Source of the DNA: Haberlea rhodopensis | Lineage: Eukaryota > Streptophyta > Magnoliopsida > Lamiales > Gesneriaceae | Assembly (NCBI GenBank): GCA_907163345.1 | Contig: CAJQUN010000014.1 | Location: forward strand, 5,952,001-6,016,000 | Direction: 5' to 3' | DNA: 64,000 nucleotides | Shown here: positions 9,652 to 20,269 of the stretch, piece by piece | Position numbering within the stretch: position 1 is the first letter of the stretch | Layout of the letters: every line of letters starts with the position of its first letter | Position numbers and translations under genes: made by a program | The notes under the pieces: generated by a model | Database searches by the model: none | Seen by the model: the letters and a program-made list of their open reading frames with translations, nothing else | What the model was told of the DNA's origin: nothing

Positions 9652-12197
9652 GCAGCGCCTCTGTTTAACGTCGTTGGCCCGACGCTAGTCCTCTATCAAG
9701 GTGGGTGATGCGATGTTACTCTATCCTTCCTCTTCCACCTCAATATCTTCTTGATTCCCTTGAATTTTGGTTTGTTTGCCTTTGAGTGGTCGTCCCCAGT
9801 CTTTGTTCCTCCTCCATACTTTGTTGATTGTTGTGGTCGATCCGGAGGGTGCTTCTTTTCAATGGTACAATCCTGCAAGTTAGAAAAGAGAGGGTCGGCA
9901 GTATCATGAGTAGATAAAGCGGCAATAGTATGAACATTATGCACGAAATGAGAATCCATACCTCCGTTGTCATCAAGGCCATCAGTAGCCTTTCCATCTC
10001 CCACAATTCATCATTATCAAAATCATAATCATATTCATCATTTATACCAATAGCGTAACTAGAATGCTCATGAGTTTTAAAGGGTTCATAAATATTGAAT
10101 TTTACAACCTCGCCATTAAACTCCATTGTTAACATGCCGCTATGCACATCTATCATAGATTTTGATGTTTTCAAGAATGGTCTCCCTAAAAGAATGGGGC
10201 TGGATGGATCACCATTTTCCATGTCTAAGACATAGAAATCGGCGGGAAAAACCAAATTCTATACATGCACAAGTACGTCCTCTACTATCCCCCTAGGTAT
10301 AACCGTTGACTTATCAGCTAATTGAATCATAGTGTTATTTCTTTTCAAAGGTCCAGGTTTTAGTTGAGTGTAGATTGAGTAAGGCATGACATTAATGGAA
10401 GATCCTAAATTGAGCATTGCCTTCTCAATCCTAATGGTCCTAATCACACATGGGATAGAAAACATACCAGGGTCCTTGCATTTTGTGGGAATGCTTCTTT
10501 GGATGACCACCGAAACATTCTCACCTAGTTCGATCTTGGGGCAACCTTTGTGTTCCTTGTTCTTATCCGCTTTCCAAACTTCCTTCAAAAATCTCGCACA
10601 TCGAGGTATCTTCATCATGGCATCATGTAGTGGAGCGTTTGCCTCACATCGTCGGAAAGCCTCGTAGAGTTCCTTGATATCATCATCTTTCCTATTTTCT
10701 TAAAAGCAAGGGGGAATGGGGGTTCAATTTTATATTCAGAAAATTTAGGGAACTTACCCCGTGGTTCCTCCTCTTGTATGGGCTCTTCAACGTCATTCTC
10801 CATCTCCTTCATCACTTCTTGCTTGAGTGGCATCAGTACCACCTTCTCCTCAGCTGTATCTTCGCTCATCTTCAAAGTGATAGCGCTGGGTTCACCTCCG
10901 ATTGTGAAGGTAGTCCATTTGTGATTCTTGCTTCAATCTTGTTGAGCGAAGTTGCCAGTTGTCCCATTTGCGTAGTCAAGCTTTGGATGATCGCCCTCGT
11001 CTCCTGTTGAAATTGCAAGCTATTTTCAGCAATAACTTTAACAATATTTTCTAACCTGTCAGAAGGAGGGTGCACTGGCGGTGGTGGAGGTCGCTGATAT
11101 GGCGGTCTATAGGATGGCGGTTGGTGCATCTGTGGGTTCCCATATCCTTAGTTTGGATGGTCCCTCCACCCTTGATTGTAATTGCTCGAGGGATTGTCAT
11201 AGCCCCTTTGTGGTGGCCCTGGGACTCCTCCCGCTGCATTCACGTACTCAGTGGCTGTTTCTTTTAGTGAGGGACATGCATCAGTGGGATGGTTCACAGC
11301 TAGACAGATTCCACACGGCTTCATCTTCCCCACGTTGCCACCTGCCAGATTATGCACAAGAAAAGTTAGATCAATCAGTTGTTGTTCCAAATTGGATACA
11401 TTTATCTCTTTTCTTGGTGGTTGTCCATGGCGAACATGTCCAAATTGTTGGGAGTTGGCCACCATGTTAGCTATTAAGTTCCTTGCCTCTTCCGCTGTGT
11501 TGTCAATGAAAGCTCCTCCGCTTGCCGCATCCACTAAGTTCCTGTCGCCAGAAAGCAAACCTTCATAGAAATATTAAATTAACAAGTGTTCACTTATCTG
11601 ATGTTGTGGGCAGCTTGCACACAACTTCTTAAAACGTTCCCAGTACTCATGCAGTGACTCCTCGTGGTACTACTTCACACCATAGATCTCCTTTCTTATG
11701 TTAGTTGCCCTTGAAGCAGGAAAGTACTTCTCTAGGAAGACTCTTTGCAAATCCGTCCACGTGGTGATAGATTCGGAGGGTAGGTAGAATAGCCAATCAT
11801 TTACAGCATCCTTTAGCGAGAATGGAAAGGATCGCAGTTTGATTTGCTCCTCCGTCATGCCAGCAGGCTTCATAGTAGTGCACACCACGTGGAATTCCAT
11901 CAAGTGCTTGTGTGGGTTCTCACCTGCAAGACCATGAAAAGATGGCAATAAGTGAATTAGTCCAGATTTAAGTTCGAAACTTACGTTATTTGCGAGAGCA
12001 GGGAAAGTGATGTAGAGAGGTTGTTGATCCAAGTTAGTATTCGCCAACTGCCTCAAACTTTGATTCGCAGCCATCATGTTCCTCTCTTCTTCTTCCTCAA
12101 GTAACCTTGCTTCTCTTCTTCTCTGATGTAGTGTCCTCTCGATCTCAGGATCGTAGTAAAAATTCTCTTCGTGATCAGAGGGTTAACCTGTACTCAT
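9652..12197 (-). pseudogene. R4 gag-protease
   Basis: The gag ATG is at 12197 but a stop follows after four codons; the next methionine in frame is at 12077. Order: gag domain (LKSGLIHLLPSFHGLAGENP and YWERFKKLCASCPQHQI), zinc knuckle CGICLAVNHPTDACP near 11290, a Pro/Tyr-rich linker, a coiled-coil-like stretch near 10990, then the protease region 10618-10090. The protease has NLGSSINVMP where R1 has DLGSS, so the catalytic Asp is Asn, while the flap-side ILLGRPFL motif is kept. Stops or frameshifts occur near 11670, 11560, 11150 and 10690. No RT or integrase follows. Long plus-strand frames here are antisense shadows. Confidence 0.88.
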
Positions 12198-12261
12198 CAA
12201 CAAACCACAGTAGTATAAAACGAAATAAATAAAACGACGTTAAAACAAAAGTAATTGCCTT

Positions 12262-12279
12262 CCCTGGCAACGACGCCAA
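12262..12279 (-). other. Primer-binding site of R4
   Basis: TGGCGTCGTTGCCAGGGA on the minus strand matches the tRNA-Asp complement at 16 of 18 positions. Confidence 0.8.
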
Positions 12280-12284
12280 AATTT

Positions 12285-13776
12285 GGTGCGCGTTTATCGC
12301 GTACGCCCAAATTAACCCTCTCAAGTTAATAACAGTAATGAATGTAGTAGCGTGAGTAGGGATCGATCCCACGAGGAAGGCTATATATTTGTGTTAACTT
12401 ATGCAAACGAAAATAAAAAGGGGTTTTTGAAATCAATTGAATTAACTACTACTATGATGCAAAATTATGAATTAACTTATGAGGAAAGTGTGATTCTCGG
12501 TTTTCGGTTAACTTTACAATTGGTGTTTACTATCTTGATCATCGATCTTCACAAATGGTTCAATTTCCATATGAATATTCATCGTGGACGTTTAATCCAA
12601 TAATCAAAGTCCTATCTCACCTTAAGTTTAGTTAAGTAGCCCAAGCGTTCTAGTTTAACCCTTATCAAATAATCAATCAAAATACAAGCGATTAAGATTT
12701 AAATCGATGATAGCATATGAACTAGTGAGATCGATGAAGCTAAACAACATAATCCAAGCGTCTATGTTTAATCTAGTCAATTATTTTTCCTAAGAATTTA
12801 ACAAACTCACAAGCGGAATTTTAATTAATCTTAGTTGCTTCGTAAATTAGAGGGATCAAACGATTCCGTATTTGATATCTAATTTAGCAATAAATTGTAT
12901 GAACAATATCTAGGTGATCAATCCAACAATCATGCATAACAATTTTGACAATCAAATCAGAAAAACAATTGATACTCAATGAAAATCAACAATCAAAACT
13001 TATCTCACAAGAATCGTAAACATCCAATGTATCGTCTTCCTCAACCGAGAATCACAAAAGTATTTAGCTACTCATAACTAGATTAAAAACAATCAAAATT
13101 AATCTAGAAAGCATCAAACTAATAGGAAAAGAAAAAGTTACTAGAAGGAATCACGATTCCGGAGTGTCGATTCGGTCCTCGTTCTTCGAGCGTTCTTCAC
13201 AAAAATTGAAAGAAAAATTATTCTAAAATCTAAAAATTATTTCTAAAGCCTGAATTCTTCTCCAATGAGGCTGAAATTTCGAGTTATAGAGGTTAGGAGG
13301 CTGAGGGGTAGGTTAGAAATCATGTAGGAAGGAAAGAAATCAAGAATCCAAGCTTTCCAAAACTCTGCTGGCGATCGATCGGCGCTGGCTGGCGATCGAT
13401 CGCCAGCCTTTATTTTTCAGGCGGAATGTATCGGCGATCGATCGCGGATTTTTGAGGTTTTCTGGCGAGTTTCGTATTTTGGCCATAACTTTCTCATACG
13501 AATTCGGAATTCGACGAATCAGCTGTCCACTCGAAGATAACTCAAAATTCTACAACGTTTCTATGGACCACATTTGCAAAACTTGGCTCGAACATATAAA
13601 AATATGAGGAGAAAGGAGAGACATGTGTCTTAAATTCTGGTTTTCCCTCTTTTCTTCAACTTTCCTACATTTACACAAATATACGATTAGTTAGCATATG
13701 TATCAAATTATCCATCAAAACATACCAAATCGTAAACAATTAAACTCAATAGATGTGTCTATTTCTAGTCACATCA
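12285..13776 (-). repeat. 5' LTR of R4
   Basis: The LTR is 1492 bp, from TGGTGCGCG to CACATCA, followed by TSD GTGCT. It is 44 bp shorter than the 3' LTR, mainly through a 10-bp deletion near 12467 and a shorter stretch near 13655. Confidence 0.92.
13371..13447. promoter_or_regulatory. U3 palindromes in R4 5' LTR
   Basis: GATCGATC words start at 13373, 13394 and 13436 (spacing 21 and 42). Compared with the 3' LTR, this copy has an extra unit at the upstream side and lacks the extra downstream unit. Confidence 0.8.
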
Positions 13777-13781
13777 GTGCT

Positions 13782-13957
13782 CTTGCGATCGATCTTACAT
13801 CCTGCATTGTCAACGTCTGAATATCCAGTCAAATTGAAGTTAGAAGCTTTGGTATACCAAAGACCAACATTCTGATAACCTTTTAAGTATTTTAAAATGT
13901 GTTTAGCGGCAATGAAGTGGGATTGTTTAGGGCAAGATTGAAATCTAGCACACATAC
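13782..13957 (-). pseudogene. R3 RNase H, N-terminal part
   Basis: The minus strand encodes CARFQSCPKQSHF, HILKYLKGYQNVGLWY, NLTGYSDVDNAGCKIDRKS, the start of copia RNase H. It joins upstream RT sequence across solo LTR R5 (SVCM then CARFQ) and downstream RNase H across R4. Confidence 0.85.
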
Positions 13958-15305
13958 TGATCGCTTTTATTTTAAACAATTAATTACAATCTAGCGATTT
14001 TAGACCGCAAGTGCACGGTGTCAAGTTTTAGTAAAGATATGAAGAATACAGATTGTCGAACCCACAGGGACTAACAAGCAAGTACCAAATAAGATTTCTT
14101 TTAACTATATTTAACCTATGATAATTAATTAATAATTAAACTAAATTAAACTACTATAATCCAACCAAATCAATCGACGATCACGAGAAAAATCCACAAG
14201 AAAGAATTATCAAGACTATGATTCACCTAACCCAACTCTTACAATTCTTTTCTCCATACATCTCTAAGGTGATGGGTTTTCCGAATTTATTCAATATACT
14301 CTCTCGAGCTATATTAAATCTAACATCAAATTGCAACTAGTAACTCTCGTTCACTTAATTAACAATTTAATATTGAATGCTCTTTATGAAAACCACTAAC
14401 TTTAGATTAAACAACCCAAAGCTATCACTCGTATGTGATTTTATCACTCGATCTCAATCTTTAACACACGGCATGAATTATTATATCGTATTATAATTTC
14501 GTCTCTCGATCTCAATTATAATAAAATATCATTCAAAGGGGATCAATCCTTCAAAAGCATTAAAAACAATAACACATGCTCATAGAAGATGTATGAATTC
14601 AATCAATCAATTATATTAAAGGAAAAATAATGTTTTAAGATATTTCTCAATCATCCAAAACACATTAAATCTAAAATTAAATCAAAACAATAATAGAAAA
14701 GTAAAAGCAAACTCCCAAGTCGACTTCTTCGTTGATTCTCGATCCTTCCTTGCTTCTTTCTCGATCGTGCTCCTCGATTCTCTTGTTGGCTTGTTCCAAT
14801 TCCTAGGATGAAGAGGTGACGGTGGAGGATGGTGATATGGAGTATGGAGGGGTGGAGGCTATTCCTAGGTTAAAAAGTATGATGTTGGTTGTGATTTTCG
14901 TCCAAATATATAGAGGGAAGGGAATCATGGACTTTCTTGTTGGACCCAAACTCTATAAGGAATTTATTTTTCAGAAAACTCCTCCGGCCGATCGATCGAG
15001 ACTGATTGCTCGATCGATCGTCAAAATTTGCCACCACCGATCGATTGAGATTGATGGTCGATCGATCGGCCCCTTTTTATTTTATTTTTTATTTTCTTTT
15101 GAATTTTTCTTCCTTTCCCGGCTTTGACGCGTTCGCTCGATTTGGTCCTTTTTCATCATTTTTGGCTCATTTCCTCTACTTTTATGCATTTCAACATTGA
15201 TTCCTGAAATATAGATATATACCAAAAACCGTAAAATAATCCAAGAATCAACACGAAAACCATTAGAAAATCGCATCTAAATAAGTGTAAAATCGACATT
15301 TATTA
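13958..15305 (-). repeat. R5: solo LTR (TSD CATAC)
   Basis: This is a 1348-bp solo LTR flanked by CATAC (13953-13957 and 15306-15310), inserted in the RT-RNase H region of R3. On its own strand it begins TAATAAATG rather than TGATAA, a G to A change of the type common at methylated sites, and ends CGATCA. Related to the LTRs of R2, R13 and R16. It probably arose by LTR-LTR recombination. Confidence 0.9.
14990..15067. promoter_or_regulatory. U3 palindrome doublets in R5, with TATA
   Basis: GATCGATC words at 14990, 15012, 15039 (one mismatch) and 15060 form two doublets (22 and 21 bp). A TATATA box on the minus strand at 14907-14912 lies 78 bp downstream. Confidence 0.8.
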
Positions 15306-15310
15306 CATAC

Positions 15311-16460
15311 AAACAGAAAACATAATATCAGGCCGGCTCGCTGTAAGATATAACAACAATCCGATTAGACCTCGATACATTGTTACCTCAACTGACGTTC
15401 CCCCTTCGTCTTTATCTAACTTAATTGATGGACTCATCGTAGTTGAAGCAGTTGAGCAAGTCTCCATACCAAACTGTTTGAGTAGGTCATTGGTGTACTT
15501 GGTTTGATTAATGAAGATTCCAATATCGAGCTGTTTGACTTGTAGACCCAGGAAGAATGACAATTCTCCCATCATGTTGACTCCGCATTAACTTAGAAAA
15601 TTTCTCGCATAGCTTGAGGTTAGTTGACCCAAAAATGATATCATCAACATATATTTGAATTAACAGAGTATGTTCCCCCTTAATAAATTTAAATAAAGTT
15701 TTATCTACTGAGCCGCTCTGGAAATCATGATCCAGAAGAAATTGAGTCAGAGTGTCATACCAGGCTCTGGGAGCTTGTTTAAGTCCATACACTGCTTTAT
15801 TTAGTAAGTATACGTGATATGGAAATGAATGATTAAAAAATCTAGGAGGTTGCTCGATGTAGATTTCCTCCTGAAGTTTGCCATTAAGAAATGCACTCGT
15901 TACGTCCATCTGATATACTTAAAATATTTAAAAGCAGCATATGCAAGAAAGATTCGAATGGCTTCTAGTCTGGTAACTGATGCAAAGGATTCATCAAGTC
16001 GATTCCTTCTTCTTGTCTGAAGCCTTGTGCAACAAGTCTGGTCTTGTTTCTAACTACCACGCCATTTGCATCTAGCTTGTTTCTGAAAACCGATATGGTT
16101 CCAATAACAGGCTGATCACTTGGTCTGGGAGTTAAACTCCACACCTGATTCTGTTCAAATTGGTTGAGCTCTTCTTGTATAGCCTCTATCCAGTTATATT
16201 CAGCTAAAGCTTCGTCAGTTTGTTTTGGTTCCAGGTTGGATATGAATGCAGCGTAGGTGAATTCATCCATCATCTGTCCTCTAGTTCTTATGGGTGCAGA
16301 TGGACTTCCAATCACCAGATCAGGTGGATGCCTCTTAGTCTAGCGGTAGTTTGGTTCGATAACATCTGGTCCTGATGGAGGCAGAATGCTGATATCGTCA
16401 GTATTTATTTTACGTTGGTATTCGTTACTATCGGATTAGTGACATCAGCCTGATCTGGTA
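15311..16460 (-). pseudogene. R3 reverse transcriptase
   Basis: The minus strand carries the copia RT: NWIEAIQEELNQFEQNQVW, RLVAQGFRQEEGIDL near 16020, MDVTSAFLNGKLQEEIYIEQP at about 15909-15850, VYGLKQAPRAWY near 15775, the catalytic YVDDIIFGS near 15645, then SFFLGLQVKQ and SRPDIMFSVCM. The catalytic Asp pair is intact. Frameshifts near 15960-15910 and near 15570 break the frame, and R5 cuts the C terminus. RT copies the RNA genome into cDNA inside the particle. Confidence 0.88.
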
Positions 16461-16465
16461 GAACT

Positions 16466-16816
16466 TGTTGGGGTTCAACAATTGCCTCTGCTTTGTGATC
16501 GATCGAACACGTGGCGCTTGTGCCAGTGTATGGTTGAAAAGATTGATGTTGCACAATTACCCTTAACTATAGTTTTTGGTAAAGCGGTAAGCGCTTGATC
16601 CAACAATTGGTATCAGAGCCAAGGCGCGTGTTCGATTCCCATGAGTTGCAGAGAGTACAATTATTGGGAGAGGGATTGTTGGGGTTCAACAATTGCCTCT
16701 GCTTTGTGATCGGTCGAACAAGTGGCGCTTGTGCCAGTGTATGGTTGAAAATATTGATGTTGCGCAATTACCATTAACTATAGTTATTGGTAAAGCGGTA
16801 AGCGCTCGATCCAACA
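16466..16816 (+). mobile_element. R6: TRIM/SMART mini LTR retrotransposon (TSD GAACT)
   Basis: This is a 351-bp element made of two 140-bp terminal direct repeats (16466-16605, 16677-16816; TGTTGGGG to ATCCAACA) around a 71-bp interior. Two bases inside the left repeat is TGGTATCAGAGCCA (16608-16621), a full match to the initiator-tRNA-Met primer site. Directly before the right repeat is the purine tract ATTGGGAGAGGGAT (16663-16676). Perfect TSD GAACT at 16461-16465 and 16817-16821. The repeats differ at about seven or eight positions. There is no coding capacity, so it must move in trans. It lies between the RT and integrase parts of R3. Confidence 0.93.
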
Positions 16817-16821
16817 GAACT

Positions 16822-17830
16822 TCAGTGGCTTATATCGGTCTGTCTGGTACTTCAGTTTCTGGTGGATTGTCTCTTAACCTGTTAACTGCATTCTCATCAT
16901 CGCTGTTAGCTTCGAGATGGATATTTTCCATCTGATTTTGAATTAATTCCTATTGGTTCTCAATATCAAGAATTTCATCAAAAACTACATGAATCAACTC
17001 TTCTGCAGTTAGAGTTCGATTATTGAAGACACGAAATGCTTTGCTAACATATGAATATCTTAAGAATATTCCATCATATGACTTAGATTCGAAAGCGGTT
17101 AAATGATTCTTATCGTTGTTATGGACATAACATTTGCAACCGAAGATATGGAAGTATGAAATAGTCGGTCTGTTATTTGTCAATACTTCATACGATGTTG
17201 CATTTAATTTCTTATTAATCATGGACCGATTCTGTGTATAACATGCAGTATTGACAGCCTCTGCCCGGAACTTTTGAGAGATTCCAGAGTCAGCAAGCAT
17301 TGTTCTTGCTGCTTCCTTGAGCGTTCTGTTGCGTTGTTCTGCAACTCCATTTTGTTGAGGAGTGCGAGCTGCTGAGTATTCATGTTTGATCCCTTGGTCA
17401 TCTAGAAAGGATTCAAGATTTTGGTTTGAGAATTCAGTGCCTTTGTCGCTTCGAATCCTGTCTATCCTAGAGGATTTCTCGTTCTGAATGCGCTTCAACA
17501 ACTTGATCAATTTTGGGCCGGTCTGGTCTTTACTGTTAAAAAATATAGTCCATGTAAAATGTGAGTAATCATCAATAACAACAAGAGTATACCACATTCC
17601 CCCTAAACTTGTTATTGGTATGGGACCAAACAAGTCCATGTGCAATAATTCTAAGCAGTATGAGGAGGATTTGGCATTCTTGTTCTTAAAAGATGATCTG
17701 ACTTGCTTGCCCATTTGACTAGCTTGACAGATCTTATCCTTAGCAAAGTTGATCTTGGGCAGACCAATAACTAAATCATTTTTATATAGGCTAGAAATAG
17801 TCTTGAAGTTAAGATGATTCAAGTATTTAT
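16822..17830 (-). pseudogene. R3 integrase
   Basis: The minus strand has a long open segment (17822-16950) with the end of the GAG-pre-integrase domain and the integrase core: catalytic Asp in HMDLFGPIP near 17640, second Asp in RSDKGTEFSNQ near 17450, and the Glu in TPQQNGVAEQRNRTLKEA near 17340. The core Asp-Asp-Glu residues are present. Downstream is the IFGCKCYVHNND motif and the linker toward RT, then TRIM R6. It would insert the cDNA into nuclear DNA. This is the best-preserved part of R3. Confidence 0.88.
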
Positions 17831-18260
17831 GCCATAGCCAATGTTATTTCATTATGAACGATGAAACAAGTGGGGTTATCATATTGATCATGATTCCAGT
17901 TAATCTTATAAGTAATTCCATTTCTGATTCCTACCAGCATGGTTTTACCATTAGATGATTTAACAGTGCAAGTGTATGAAATTCTACGGTGTAACCATTA
18001 TCACATAATTGACTATACTAATCAGATTATAGCATAAATTCTCAACCAATAATTTATCATTTATGATTATGTTGCCATGGACAATCTTACCCTTGCCCAC
18101 AGTTTTACCCTTTGAGTTATCTCCGAAGGTGATCTTAGGACCAGTGTATTGAGTAATATCAGACAGCGGCTCGATGTTTCCCGTCATGTCTCAAGAACAT
18201 CCACTGTCTAAATACCAGTCTGATAATTTCTTCTTGGGTGTTCCTGTCAAAACAAGAATT
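17831..18260 (-). pseudogene. R3 protease
   Basis: The minus strand reads WYLDSGCS, a stop, then DMTGNIEPLSDI; in intact copia elements an Arg-His fills the place of the stop. The catalytic D-S-G is therefore present but the frame is closed. LLVENLCYNLISI follows, typical of the protease to pre-integrase region. Confidence 0.8.
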
Positions 18261-18277
18261 ACTGTTGGTACACAATC

Positions 18278-20223
18278 CTACTTGAGTCCGGAACGGATTA
18301 GTCCTTTGGGGACCCACACCTGAATCAGCTTTATTGGTTTATGTGTGTATGGTGTGGTGTGTGCTGTGCGATAACAAGTATGCTGAGCTTGTTGTGGGTA
18401 GTGTGTTTTGTGAAATGGTGGCCTTTGATTATTGTCAGGCAATCTATATCTTCTTTGGACTGGTTGTGAGTTGTGATAATTGGGTGGTTTTCCTTGCCTT
18501 AGATTTTGCACTCTTGAGTTTGGACTGATAGACTCAAAACTCGCTGGTGCATTTCCGTGGCTTGGTTAACATACCCAATCCCTTTTCTCAAACCTTTATC
18601 CTTGAAAGAGATTCCTGTTTGAATTTTAGGCACTTCTGATTCATATATTGTGCTGGATCTAACAAATTTCATTTGTTTGACTTTGTTCTTTTCCAGCAAC
18701 AATCCAGTTTCATATTTAGTGCTTTCATTGATACCAAAGTCTATGCCAGTGATATCACCGACATTTCTTTGTACCTCTTGCAATCATCTAATGAAGCTCT
18801 TGATTTTGTCCATGTTTTGAAAATATGAGAAAGTTAGCATTTTTTGCGCTAATTCTCTGATTTTCTACATTGAACTGTTCATAGAATTTTTAGCTTATCC
18901 ATCTCGATCTTCAGACTGTCACATCACAACTTGGTATGATGTGCTCATTTGTTTGATCTTTGCCTTCAGCTTTAAATTTATCAAATGATTCAGCTAGCAT
19001 TCTGTAGTCATTGGCCATATCTTGTAGTGCAAGTACAAGTTCTTCTCGTGTAAATTCATCTGAGTCAAATTCGAATACCTCATTGTTCTGACTAGTCTCC
19101 TCGTCTGCCATTAGGCATTGGATCTCGTCTTCGCTTTCACTGGATGATTCTTCTGAGCTCTCTGATTCTGAATCAGTCTGAGCCCACTTACTGTTGCCTT
19201 CTTATGCTACCAGAACTTTTTGAGCCTTTCCATGATGCCCTTTACGATCTTTGTAGTGCTTCTTCTTCTTGTCATCTCTGTGTCTTTCCTTCCTCTTTTC
19301 TTTCTTTGGTTTGGTGCAATCTGCAATGAAGTGTCCGGTCTTACCACAATTGTAGCAAGCCTGATCGTTAACAGAAGCATCTTTTTTACTTATATTGATG
19401 AGAAGGTTTAAAGTTCCTTTTACTTTTAGACATGAATTTACCAAATTTCTTAATAAATAATAACATATCATCATTACTCATCTGTTCGACAGATCGGTCT
19501 GTGGGAATAGATTGATCTGGAATGGCTACAAGTGCCTTGGTTGGCTGAGAGGTGGATGGCTCTGCTTCCCCTCTAGTGATCAGCTCGAATTCATAGGCCT
19601 TGAGATCAGCGAACAGATCATGGCGTTCGATTTTGTTCAGATCTTTAGATTCTCTCATTGCAATGGCCTTGACGTCTCATTCCTTTGGTAAAAGCTCTAA
19701 TAACTTTCAGAGCTATCTCTCTGTTGGTATAGCCCTTGCCAAGACTATTCAGTTCATTGATAATGCATATAACTCGTTCATCAAACTCGTTTAGAGTTTC
19801 TCCATGTCTCATCTTTACACTTTCAAACTTTTGTAGAGCCACAGTCAGCTTATTCTCTTTGGTCTGGTTATTACCTTCACAGAGTTGTGCAATCTTCTCC
19901 CAAATTTCTTTGGCAGTGGAGCACATCTTGATCTTGCTGAACATATTCTTGTCCAAGGTTTTGAAAAGAATATCATTGGATACATTGTCTAGATTAGCCT
20001 TTTTCCTTTCTTCGTTGGTCCATGCAGCTCTTTCTTTTTCAATCATCTGAGATTCACCACTTGACCCTCCCAGGGCAGGATTAACCTTTAGAATCTTCAT
20101 TGGTCCTTCTGTGATGACGTACCACATGTCATCATCCTGAGCTGCTAGGCGAGCTTGCATGCGGATTCTCCAATCATCGTAATCTTCTTTTGAGAATATG
20201 GAAATCTTGTTGAATGATGCCAT
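18278..20223 (-). pseudogene. R3 gag
   Basis: Gag starts at the ATG at 20223 (MASFNKISIFSKEDYDDW). It has the UBN2-type copia gag domain (MCSTAKEIWEKIAQLCEG, FDERVICIINELNSLGKGY), a frameshift near 19660, then ESKDLNKIERHDLFADLKAY, a zinc knuckle CYNCGKTGHFIADC near 19350, a Lys-rich tract, an acidic segment (FEFDSDEFTREELVLAL near 19060) and a long tail ending WVPKGLIRSGLK near 18290. Stops occur near 19386 and 19200. The long tail with WVPKG before the protease is a Sirevirus-type layout. Confidence 0.85.
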
Positions 20224-20255
20224 CAATCCAAGTATTCTTTTGATTAAGAACACTC

Positions 20256-20267
20256 GCTCTGATACCA
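20256..20267 (-). other. Primer-binding site of R3 (initiator tRNA-Met)
   Basis: TGGTATCAGAGC on the minus strand, two bases inside the LTR. Confidence 0.9.
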
Positions 20268-20269
20268 CT

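Larger units (their letters stand above)
6752..13776 (-). mobile_element. R4: non-autonomous Athila-like element with gag-PR only
   Basis: This is a complete 7025-bp LTR element with two LTRs and a perfect 5-bp TSD GTGCT (6747-6751 and 13777-13781). The interior (8288-12284, 4.0 kb) encodes gag and a protease-like domain and then passes straight to the conserved motif that ends pol in R9 (TTGGGAGGCAACCC); RT, RNase H and integrase are absent. It therefore resembles TR-GAG or large-derivative elements that must be mobilised in trans. It interrupts the RNase H codons of R3. The protease Asp is replaced by Asn, and gag has stops, so even its own proteins are unlikely to work now. Confidence 0.92.

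Noticed and set aside
16620..16645. A tRNA gene inside the TRIM because of GTGTTCGATTCCC
   Set aside because: Only a B-box-like word is present; there is no A-box, anticodon arm or cloverleaf in the 71-bp interior.
16466..16816. Simple tandem duplication of a copia segment
   Set aside because: The repeats are not copia sequence; TG...CA ends, primer site, purine tract and a matching 5-bp TSD show a transposed element.
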